A stretch of DNA of 60,509 nucleotides from Phytohabitans sp036906915 (GTDB lineage: Bacteria > Actinomycetota > Actinomycetes > Mycobacteriales > Micromonosporaceae), in the NCBI RefSeq assembly GCF_036906915.1, contig NZ_JBAKHX010000046.1:1-60509 (forward strand), read 5' to 3'. This document shows positions 41,351-49,500 of this stretch, piece by piece. A program made the translations under genes and the position numbers. The notes below the pieces were generated by a model. That model did not search any database. It saw only the letters and a list, made by a program, of their open reading frames with translations, and was not told the origin of the DNA. Within the stretch, counting starts at the first letter, position 1. Each line of letters begins with the position of its first letter.

Positions 41351-42421
41351 ATGCTCGACGCCCGCGCCCTGAACCGCGCCCTCCTCGCACGCCAGATGCT
41401 GCTCAACCGCCACCAGGTGACGGCCGCCGACGCGATCGAACACCTGGTCGGCCTACAGGCGCAGGAGCCGCTCGAGCCGTACGTGGGACTGTGGAGCCGC
41501 GTGGCCGGGTTCGAGCCGCGCGAGCTCGTCGACCTGCTCGAAAGCCGGCGCGCCGTACGCACCCTCGTCATGCGCCGCACACTGCACCTGCTGACCGCCC
41601 GCGACTGTCTCGTGCTGCGCCCGCTGCTCGACTCGGTGGTGGTAGGGCGGATGTGGACGACGCTGCGCCGCGTGCTGCCCGGCGTCGACCTGGAAGAGCT
41701 GGCGAAGGCGGGCCGCCCGCACTTCGAGGAGCAGCCCCGCATGCTGTCGGAGGTGGGACGCGCGCTCGCCGACCGCTGGCCGGGCGTCACCCCGCGCAAC
41801 CTCGGCGACGCGCTCAGCTCCGTGGTGCCGCTCGTGCAGGTGCCGCCGCGCGGCATCTGGGGCAGTCGCGGATCCGCCTACAACACGACGATCGAGGTGT
41901 GGCTGGGCCAGCCGCTTGTCGCCGCGACCCCGGAGGCGCTCGACGCGCTAGTGCTGCGGTACCTGGCCGCGTACGGGCCGGCGGCCAGCGCCGACATCCG
42001 CGCCTGGTCCGGCCTGGCCGGACTGCGCGAGTCGGTGCAGCGGCTCCGCCCGCAACTTCGCACGTTTCGCGACACCCGCGGCCGCGAACTGCTCGACGTC
42101 CTCGACGGCGCCCTGCCCGACCCGGAGACGCCCGCGCCGCCACGCTTCCTGCCCGCGTTCGACAACGCGGTGCTCGCGTTCGACGACCGCAGCCGCATCA
42201 TCGACCAGGAACATCGCGGGCTGAGCGTGGCGGGCGCCCGCTTTCTGCTGGTCGACGGCCGGGTCGCGGGCACCTGGACCATCGCGTCCGAGACGCTCCA
42301 GATCACGCCGCTGCGCCCGCTGACCGCCGCTGAGCGCGACGCTGTGGTCGTCGAGGGCGAGGCGCTGCTCGCCTTCCACGACCTTCCCGGTGCCCGCGTC
42401 GACCTGGCTAGTTCCCCATGA
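41351..42421 (+). CDS. AlkZ-like winged-helix DNA glycosylase family protein (HTH_42)
   Basis: A 356-residue protein of the YcaQ/AlkZ family, with tandem winged helices. LVGLQAQEP carries the Gln-x-Gln motif that in AlkZ catalyses unhooking of alkylated or crosslinked bases. Other marks are RTLVMRRTLHLLTARDC and the later YGPAASADIRAWSGL, LPAFDNAVLAFDDRSR. Some relatives are self-resistance enzymes, but most have unknown substrates. ATG at 41351 lies shortly after a possible minus-10 TACGAT (41332-41337). Its 3' end overlaps the small minus-strand peptide gene by 14 bp. Confidence 0.8.
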   Translation: MLDARALNRALLARQMLLNRHQVTAADAIEHLVGLQAQEPLEPYVGLWSRVAGFEPRELVDLLESRRAVRTLVMRRTLHLLTARDCLVLRPLLDSVVVGRMWTTLRRVLPGVDLEELAKAGRPHFEEQPRMLSEVGRALADRWPGVTPRNLGDALSSVVPLVQVPPRGIWGSRGSAYNTTIEVWLGQPLVAATPEALDALVLRYLAAYGPAASADIRAWSGLAGLRESVQRLRPQLRTFRDTRGRELLDVLDGALPDPETPAPPRFLPAFDNAVLAFDDRSRIIDQEHRGLSVAGARFLLVDGRVAGTWTIASETLQITPLRPLTAAERDAVVVEGEALLAFHDLPGARVDLASSP

Positions 42422-42524
42422 TGTTGTCGGCGTGCGCGACTCCCGCGACGACAACACCGGCGACCACGGTCGCCAGGGCGAGCGCGAAGCGCCACGCCTT
42501 ACCCAAGAGTGTCTTCCCCCGCAT
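42408..42524 (-). CDS. 38-residue signal-peptide-like small protein
   Basis: ATG at 42524 has a strong AGGAGG 8-9 nt upstream. The product is a basic start (MRGKTLLGKAWR), a hydrophobic stretch FALALATVVAGVVVAGVA and the end AHADNIMGN. AHA before DNIMGN looks like a signal peptidase site, which would leave only six residues; otherwise it is a one-helix membrane peptide. It overlaps the 3' end of the convergent AlkZ-like gene. I do not know the family. The strong ribosome-binding site argues that it is translated. Confidence 0.65.
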   Translation of the reverse strand: MRGKTLLGKAWRFALALATVVAGVVVAGVAHADNIMGN

Positions 42525-42642
42525 GACAAGATCCTCCTGTATCGATAGTGGAATGCCCCGACCGTAACGCCGCGGCTACCGGCGCGGCAGCCCGATGGCC
42601 GCAACGGGCCACGATGTCGTACCGGGCGTGCAGAATGCGGGC

Positions 42643-43010
42643 ATGTCCCCGAAGCACAGGCACACCGGCACCACACCATCGACTACATCGAGCTGACGGT
42701 CACCGACCTCGACGAGGCCAAACGGTTCTACGCCGAGGCGTTCGGCTGGGAGTTCAACGACTACGGGCCGGGCTACGCCGGCATTCGCGGTGCCGAAGAC
42801 GAGGTCGGCGGCCTCCGCCTCGACAAGGAGGCGCGGCCAGGCGGCGGCCCGTTGGTGCTGCTCTACTCCACCGACCTCGACCAGTCCGTGGAGGCGGTGC
42901 GAAAGGCCGGCGGCGAGGTGGTCAACGGCCCATATGCCTTCCCGGGTGGCCGCCGCTTCCACTTCACCGACCCGAGCGGTAACGAGTTGGGCGCCTGGGC
43001 CGAGGCCTGA
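42643..43010 (+). pseudogene. Frameshifted VOC/glyoxalase-family gene
   Basis: From about 42670 the frame ending TGA at 43010 reads HTIDYIELTVTDLDEAKRFY, then AEAFGWEFNDYGPGYAGIRG and HFTDPSGNELGAWAEA, a complete VOC fold of about 115 residues. No ATG, GTG or TTG exists upstream in that frame. The plausible start ATG at 42643 (MSPKHRHTG) is one base out of register and hits a stop. A single-base deletion near 42668 would explain it; a sequencing error is possible. Confidence 0.72.
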
Positions 43011-43101
43011 GATCACCGGAGCGGCGCGGGTTAGACAGCCACGCTCTCGACCCGAGAAACGCTGCCAGCAGGTATCGGGGCCGGAGTGTGCCATCTCCGC
43101 C

Positions 43102-43515
43102 CTATGTTCGTCGGTGGTAGAGGTTGCGGCGGGGTTTGCGTTCGGTGTCCACATAGTGCGGTGGGGTGAATTCGGGTCTGCCGTCTGCGCCGAGCCGGAC
43201 TTCCCATTCGCGGCGGTGGATGAGTCGGTGGTGGTAGCCGCATAGCAGGACGCCGTTGTGTAGGGCGGTGGTTCCGCCGGTGGTCCAGGCGGTGATGTGG
43301 TGGGCGTCGCACCAGCGTGGTGGCCGGTCACAGCCGGGGAACGCGCACCCGCCGTCCCGGGCTCGCGCGAGCTGCAGCGGTGTGCGAAGGCTGTGTTTGG
43401 CGCGGTTGTCGGCGGCGCGGGCGCTGCGTTTGGCGTGGTTGTTGGCGGTGTGCGGGCGCTGTGCTGGCGTGGTCCGGTTGGCCGCAATTCCGGCGCGAAG
43501 CCTGTCGTCGATCAA
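43102..43515 (-). pseudogene. Truncated DUF222/HNH endonuclease (C-terminal part)
   Basis: About 137 residues: a leading segment LIDDRLRAGIAANRTTPAQ, then the HNH nuclease TPLQLARARDGGCAFPGCDRPP, WCDAHHITAWTTGGTTALHNGVLLCGYHHRLIHRREW and the tail FTPPHYVDTERKPRRNLYHR. Zinc Cys pairs and the HH are present. Normal proteins of this type have 400 or more residues with an N-terminal DUF222; that part is missing. The break lies about 13 bp from the 57-bp inverted-repeat element. The HNH may still fold, but the gene is probably dead. Confidence 0.75.
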
Positions 43516-43528
43516 GGCAGTTTGTATG

Positions 43529-43585
43529 GATCAAGGGCGAATGCACGTGGTTTTGAGATCGAATCACGTGCGTTTGCCCTTGATC
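43529..43585. repeat. 57-bp inverted-repeat element, copy 2
   Basis: Arms 43529-43549 and 43565-43585 pair at 19 of 21 positions around a 15-nt GTTTTGAGATCGAAT spacer. About 53 of 57 positions match copy 1 at 75-131. It abuts the broken end of the HNH gene. Confidence 0.82.
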
Positions 43586-43644
43586 GACGGGGAGAGGCCC
43601 TTGGTCGACGGCAAAGCGACGGCAAGGAGGCCCTTGGTCGACGG
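43576..43644. repeat. Three direct repeats GCCCTTGrTCGACGG
   Basis: 15-bp copies at 43576-43590, 43597-43611 and 43630-43644; the first overlaps the right arm of the inverted-repeat element. They parallel the tandem array beside copy 1, so both elements expand repeats on the same side. Confidence 0.7.
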
Positions 43645-43741
43645 GCGTGCGCCGCAGCGGCGCGCGGGTGCTGGGCCGGGATCGGGTGTGTCGGGGGGAA
43701 ATCCGTTTGGCGGGAGGGGTGCTGGAGGTGATGATCACGGG

Positions 43742-44644
43742 ATGGGTTCTACTCATCCGGACGGCCGTGCCGGTATCGACGCTGCCCTGGTGAAGCGCCT
43801 CATCGCGGCGCAGTTCCCGCAGTGGAGCGACCTGCCGGTGACACCTGTCGAGGTCGACGGCTGGGACAACCGCACGTACCGCCTGGGTGACGATATGACG
43901 GTGCGCCTGCCCACCGCTGCCGGCTATGTGCCCGCCGTGGCCAAGGAGAACGAATGGTTGCCCCGGCTGGCGCCGTCGCTGCCGGTCGCCGTGCCGCCGG
44001 TCCTGGCCATGGGGGCGCCCGGCGAAGGATATCCGTTCCCATGGTCGGTGCGGGGCTGGCTGCCCGGCGAGCCGGCCGACCCGGAGCGGATCGACGACAT
44101 GTCGGAGTTCGCGCTCTCGGTGGCCGAGTTCGTCCTTGCGCTGCAGCGTTGCGACGCCGCCGGCGGGCCGCCCGGTGGGGAGCACAGCTGGCACCGGGGC
44201 GCCTCGCCGGCCTACTACGACGACGAGACACGCCGGTGTCTGGTCGAGCTGGAGGGTCGCGTCGACACGGCGGCTGCCGCCGCCGTCTGGGACGCGGCGC
44301 TGGCCGCCGAGTGGCGCGGGGAGCCGGTGTGGTTCCACGGCGATATCGCCTCGGGAAACCTGCTGGTCGTCGACGGGAAGCTGGCAGCGGTTATCGACTT
44401 CGGCACCTCGGGCGTCGGCGACCCGGCGTGCGATCTGGTGATCGCGTGGACGATGTTCTCCGGCGACAGCCGGCGCGCGTTTCGCGAGGCGGTCGGCCAG
44501 GACGAGGGCGCGTGGGCGCGGGCGCGCGGCTGGGCGCTTTGGAAGGCCATGCTGGTCCTGTCCGGGACCAGGGATCCGCACCAGGGCGCCGTCAACCAGC
44601 GGGTCATCGGCGAGGTCCTGGCAGACCACCACCAGTTCGCGTAG
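43742..44644 (+). CDS. Aminoglycoside phosphotransferase (APH)-family kinase
   Basis: A 300-residue kinase-like protein. WFHGDIASGNLLVVDGKLAAVIDFGTSGVGDPACDLVIAW contains the catalytic HGD and the metal-binding DFG equivalents. The N-lobe includes GWDNRTYRLGDDMTVRLPTA. It transfers phosphate from ATP to a small alcohol, either an antibiotic or a metabolite such as a sugar or choline. ATG at 43742 is used; the nearest GGAGG lies 13 nt upstream, so the start is moderately certain. It is preceded by the repeat cluster and faces the LLM gene. Confidence 0.88.
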   Translation: MGSTHPDGRAGIDAALVKRLIAAQFPQWSDLPVTPVEVDGWDNRTYRLGDDMTVRLPTAAGYVPAVAKENEWLPRLAPSLPVAVPPVLAMGAPGEGYPFPWSVRGWLPGEPADPERIDDMSEFALSVAEFVLALQRCDAAGGPPGGEHSWHRGASPAYYDDETRRCLVELEGRVDTAAAAAVWDAALAAEWRGEPVWFHGDIASGNLLVVDGKLAAVIDFGTSGVGDPACDLVIAWTMFSGDSRRAFREAVGQDEGAWARARGWALWKAMLVLSGTRDPHQGAVNQRVIGEVLADHHQFA

Positions 44645-44672
44645 GCAACCTGCGCTCAGCGACTGGAAGAGT

Positions 44673-45482
44673 TCAGCGGGGCGGGCCGGCCTCCACGCGG
44701 GACAGCAGATCCGCGTGCGGTGCTCGCCGGCCGTGGATGTGCTCCAGCCACCACGTGACGCCGGCCGCCTCGTACCGCCCGAACACCGCGTCGTCCGGCC
44801 CGGCGGACACTCCCGTCAGCGCCACGTCGAACGGCGCGTCACGTCCGATGTGGACGATTCCGGCGGCCAGGCGCTCGGGCGGCACGGCCATCTCGCCGGC
44901 TTCGTTGTCGCCGCCGACGATCCAGCCGTCCCAGCGCCTCGCCCGGCGCCGCGCCGCCTTGCCGTGCCCGCCGATCCAGATCGGCGGGCGTGGGCGCTGC
45001 AGCGGCAGCGGCGCGAGTGTCACGCCGTCGACGCTGTAGTGCTCGCCCGCGTGGCTGACCGGCTGCCCTGTCCACAGTGCTGAGACGACGTCGAGGGCCT
45101 CGTCGAGCATTGTCGCCCGCACCCGCGGCTCGCCCGGCTCGCCGAACGCGGTGAACTCGGCCGGCACGCCGCCCGCCCCGGCGCCGAGGACCATCCGGCC
45201 GCCGCTGAGGCGGTCGAGCGTCGCCACGGCGTTGGCCACGACCGCCGGGCGGCGTCGCGGCAGCGGGGTGACAGCGGTGCCGATGCGGACGCGCGTCGTC
45301 GCCTGGGCCACCGCGGCGAGTATCACCCACGGGTCGGCCGACGGTACGCCCCAGGCGAACGCGAGGTGGTCCCAGACGAACACCGCTTCCCAACCGGCGG
45401 CCTCCGCCGCCTGGGCGAGCTCTACGACCCGGGCCGGCTCGGCGAATTCGCCGAGCGTGCAGACGTCGATGCCGTACCGCAT
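44673..45482 (-). CDS. LLM-class F420/flavin-dependent oxidoreductase
   Basis: A 269-residue luciferase-like TIM-barrel protein. Marks are AAGWEAVFVWDHLAF, VRIGTAVTPLPRRRPAVVANAVATLDRLSGGRMVLGAGAG and PPIWIGGHGKAARRRA. It uses reduced FMN or F420 for oxidation or monooxygenation; the substrate is unknown. Its ATG shares one base with the stop of the LacI gene (TGATG), so it is translated with that regulator. Confidence 0.88.
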   Translation of the reverse strand: MRYGIDVCTLGEFAEPARVVELAQAAEAAGWEAVFVWDHLAFAWGVPSADPWVILAAVAQATTRVRIGTAVTPLPRRRPAVVANAVATLDRLSGGRMVLGAGAGGVPAEFTAFGEPGEPRVRATMLDEALDVVSALWTGQPVSHAGEHYSVDGVTLAPLPLQRPRPPIWIGGHGKAARRRARRWDGWIVGGDNEAGEMAVPPERLAAGIVHIGRDAPFDVALTGVSAGPDDAVFGRYEAAGVTWWLEHIHGRRAPHADLLSRVEAGPPR

Positions 45483-46537
45483 CAGCGTGGCCGCGTGCGC
45501 GGGAGGGCGCTGTCGCGCACGACCAGGTGACCGCTCATGGTCAGGTGCGCCGGCTCGGTGCCCTCGCGCACCGCGAGGCGGATCGCCTCGGCGCCCGCGT
45601 CCGCCAGCGGCAGCGCTACCGTGGTGAGCCGCGGCATCACGTCGACGGCGAGTTGGATGTCGTCGAAACCGGTGACCGACACGTCGGCGGGCACCGAGAC
45701 GCCCGCCGCGCGCAGCGCGGACATCGCACCGACGGCGATGAGGTCGTTGGCGGCCAGGACGGCGTCGACATCCGTGAAGCCACCGAGCGACCCGCGTATC
45801 GCCTCGGAGCCGCCCCGGCGGCTCACCTCGCAGTGGACGACCCGGATGCTGTCCGGGGCGACCCCGCCGGCGCGTAGCCCTTCGATGAAACCGGTGGCAC
45901 GTGTGGTGACGTTCGCGCGGGCCACGTCGCCGGCCAGAATCACCACTTCGCGATGCCCGGTCTCGGCCACGTACGCGCCGAGCGCCCGTGCGGCAGCGTG
46001 GTTGTCGAAGCTGATGGAGTCGAACGGCATGTCGGTGTCGCCGACTATCACCACCCGGCCGCCGTCGCGCTCGTACGCGCGTAGCTCGCCGAGCAGCCGC
46101 CCGCCGACGAGGTCGGCGTCGAGGCGGCTGGATGTGAGCACGATCGCGCGGGGGCGCAGCGCACGCAGCCGGCGTACCGTTTCCAGCTGCCGGTCGGGCG
46201 TGCCGCCGGTCGACGACACGGTGACGAAAGCGCCCGCGGTGCGGGCCTCGCGCTCCATCGCGGCGACGACCATCCCGATGGATGGGGTGGTGAGGTCGTC
46301 GACGATCAGCGTGATCGAGTCGCTCGCGCGCCGCATCGCGCGTGCGGAGGCGTCGGCCGTGTACCGCAGCGTGGCGGCCGCCGCGAGCACCCGCTCCTGG
46401 TACTCGGGAGCGACCGTGCGGGAGCTGCCACCGAGCACGCGGGACGCGGTCGAGACGGACACGCCCGCAGCGGCCGCCACGTCGTGCAAGGTGACGGTGG
46501 GTCGCGCGGCGTGGGGCACGGCCCGAGAATACTGCAC
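45482..46537 (-). CDS. LacI-family regulator, paralogue of the 50.6-kb regulator
   Basis: A 351-residue repressor: VTLHDVAAAAGVSVSTASRVLGGSSRTVAPEYQERVLAAAATLRYTADASARAMRR, then a sensor domain ending VSVTGFDDIQLAVDV. RRLRALRPRAIVLTSSR closely parallels RTLRGHRPRAIILTGSR in the regulator at 50638, so the two are paralogues. The GTG at 46537 follows the beta-helix gene stop by 2 bp. A second GTG at 46519, 6 nt after TATTCT, could start a leaderless transcript. It is translationally linked to the LLM gene. Confidence 0.9.
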   Translation of the reverse strand: MQYSRAVPHAARPTVTLHDVAAAAGVSVSTASRVLGGSSRTVAPEYQERVLAAAATLRYTADASARAMRRASDSITLIVDDLTTPSIGMVVAAMEREARTAGAFVTVSSTGGTPDRQLETVRRLRALRPRAIVLTSSRLDADLVGGRLLGELRAYERDGGRVVIVGDTDMPFDSISFDNHAAARALGAYVAETGHREVVILAGDVARANVTTRATGFIEGLRAGGVAPDSIRVVHCEVSRRGGSEAIRGSLGGFTDVDAVLAANDLIAVGAMSALRAAGVSVPADVSVTGFDDIQLAVDVMPRLTTVALPLADAGAEAIRLAVREGTEPAHLTMSGHLVVRDSALPRTRPR

Positions 46538-46539
46538 AC

Positions 46540-49500
46540 TCAGGCCGTCACCGTCACCACCAAAGGGTCACTCTTAGTCGCGCCGGCGGCGTTGCGCAGC
46601 TCCACCACGTACGTGTGGGTGCCGATCGCCCGGCCGGTGAGCACCGTGCTGGCGCGCTGTGCCTGCGGTGTGGCGGCGGTGAGCTGTTGGGTGTCGACGA
46701 GCACGCCGTCCTCGAACAGCCGGTACTCCGTGGCGTTCGTACCCCACCACATGTTCATCCGCACGGTGTGGTCGCCGTCGCCGTCCCAGTTGTCGGAGCT
46801 GAGCACCGGCTTTCCGGGGTTGGCGTCGGTGACTTCGACGGTGACCGACGCGGTGGCGGTGACCCCGGCCTGGTTGAGCAGTTCGCCCGTGTACACATAC
46901 CTGCCGTTGGGGCGGCCGCTCAGCGAAACGGTGGCCTTCTGCGCCGACGGTGTGTTCGGCGTCAGCTCGCGCCGGGCGATCTCGACGTCGTTCTCGTACA
47001 GCACGAAGACGCTCGCGTTGACGCCCCACCACAGGTTCATCGTCACGTCGTGCGCCCCGTCGCGCAGGCCGTGCTTCCAGCCGTTGGTGGTCGACAGCGT
47101 GCCCGGGCCGGGCACGTTCGTCGCGCCGTCCTGGGGGAGCTGTGCCGTCGACCGGGTCACCGCGACGGCGTATCGAGCCGCCGCCGTGCCGTCCTCGGAG
47201 GACACCTCCACGACCACCTCGGTGTCGCCCACTGCCAGGGGTATCGCGGCCGACGCCGTGCCGCTCGGCACCGATTGCTCCCGCACGGTGATGCCGGAGC
47301 GCGGGTTGAGGGCGGTCGGCGCGAGCGTGAGCAGTCTCGTCTCGTAGGGCACCAGGAGGGTGTACCGGAGCGTGTCCGGGTCGAACGCCGGGTCGAGGGT
47401 GCCGGCGCTCGTATCCAGCGCGGTCAGCGAGGCGTCGGCGGCCAGCGACCGCCGCTGGATCGCCAGCGTGTACGCCGCCTCGGTGCCGTCCTCGGCCACC
47501 ACGACGACGCGCACGTCCTTTCCGGACTGTCCGAGCGCGACGCGCTGGCTCGCCTGTGCCCCGGCGAATGTCGCGCCGTCGACGCTGACCGACCGCGCGA
47601 ACGGGCTTCGCGCCACGGCGGTCACCTCGACCTCGCCGACCCGCGCCGGCACCTCCAGCCTGTAGCCGCCGTCCGGCCGGGCAACCGGCGCGCCGTGGTC
47701 GGTCTGGAGTGTGGCGAGGGCCGCGTCGCCGGGCAGCAGCCCCACGCCCTGCGACACCCGGACGTCGTCCACGTGCACGCTGCCGTAGTTGCTGCTGTTG
47801 GCGTAGTAGTCCACCTGCGCGACGCCGTCCATCGCCGTCCGGAACGCGGCGTCGCCTGCGACCCGGCGCCCGTCGAGGTAGAGGTCGAAGCGCTGGTTCA
47901 CCGTGTCGATGACGACAGCCACGTGGTACCAGCGGCCGAGCTCGTAGGCACCGATGGTCTGTGTCGTGGTGCCGGTGTACGCCAGGACGGTGTTCTTCGT
48001 GAACGCGACGCTGATCGCGTTCTGCCCGTTGGTGCCGCGGATGTATGGCACGCTCCACCAGTGGTTGCCGGAGACGTACGCCTGGTCGATCATCACGTTC
48101 GCCTCGACCGTGACGATGCCCACCAGCGGAGGCGCGAAGGTCCGCGCGACACTGGTGTTGCCGGTGTTGGCCGTGCGAGTGAGCTTGGCGCTCTTGTCCG
48201 TGGCGCTCGGCGCCTCCACCACGTCGACCCGGCCGCCCGCGCCGCTGACCGTCAGGCCGTCCGTGCCGGTGGGCAGGGTGCCCGTGGCGAGGTCGTCGAA
48301 GTCGTGCACCGCCTTGTACTCCGGCACAGGCCGGGTCAGCAGCAGCGCGCCCACCACGGTCGTGGTGGCCGGGGCGACGTCCACGCCGGACCTCGTCGCG
48401 GTCGCGTATCCGCCGGAGCTGGCCCGCACCGTGTAGCCGTCACCCACGGGCACCCCGTCGGCGTGGAACTCGCCGTTGTCGCCCGTGGTCGCGGCGCCGA
48501 TGGCCTGGTCGCCGTCGAGCACGGTGACCTCCGCGCCCGGGAGGGGGTTCGCCGCCTGGTCGAGCACCCGCCCGGCGACCGCGCCGACCACGCTGGTCGA
48601 CACCAGCGTCAGGTTGACGGTGGTGGTGTTGCCGGGCCGCACGTCCACGGTGGACGTGGCGGTTTCGTACCCGTTGCGCGCCGCCGTCAGCTCCAGCCCG
48701 TCCGCGAACGCGACGTCGCGCACCGCGAACCGGCCGTCCGCGCCCGTGCTGGCGCTCTTGCCGCCGACCGTCACGAGCGCACCGGAGATGGGCACGCCGG
48801 CCGGGTTCCGCACGCTGCCGTTGACCGACTCGGTGACCGCACCGTCCGGCGTGGTGTACTCGAACGCGCCCAGGTCCGGCGCGCCGTTGTAGAGCGCGGT
48901 GCCGGCGTAGTCCCGGCCGCCGTTGCCGTCCACGGCGGTGCCGGTGTTGACGGCGGGTGACCCGGAGCGCACCCGGAGCCCGTGGGCGGACTGGAGTTGT
49001 GGGCCGGTCGAAGGCGTCCCGTATGGACCGTCCACCGTGGGCGCGGCGAACAGCGGGTCGCCGAGCACCGCCGTGGTGTCGCCTGGCGGCACCGACAGCG
49101 CCGCGCCGCCGTACAGGTTGCCGCTGTACCGGATCGTCGGGCTGGTGGTCAGCGTGGCGCCTGCGCGGGTGGAGTAGATGAGGTTGTTGCTGATGTCGTA
49201 TCCGGCTTGGAGCGAGCTGCCGTACCCGTAGATGAGGTAGTTGCTGCGGTCGTTGTAGATGGTGTTGTTGTAGACGTTCGCCCGGGCGGCCCGATCGGAG
49301 TGCAGGTAGATCTGGTAGCGGGTGTTGCCCCGGATCACGTTGTAGCGCACCACCACGTCGCCGAACACGAACTGGCACAGCAGCACGCCGTCGCCGTTGC
49401 CGTGCAGGTAGTTGTACTGCACGACCTGGCGGGTCGTGCCCTTGTCCGGGTCGATGCCGTTGGAGTCGGCGCCGCCGGCCTTCTGCTCGGTGTCGTACAC

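Noticed and set aside
46615..48960. 781-codon plus-strand frame opposite the beta-helix gene
   Set aside because: It is Val/Gly/Arg/His-rich with no domain, while the minus strand has ordered modules and a signal peptide.
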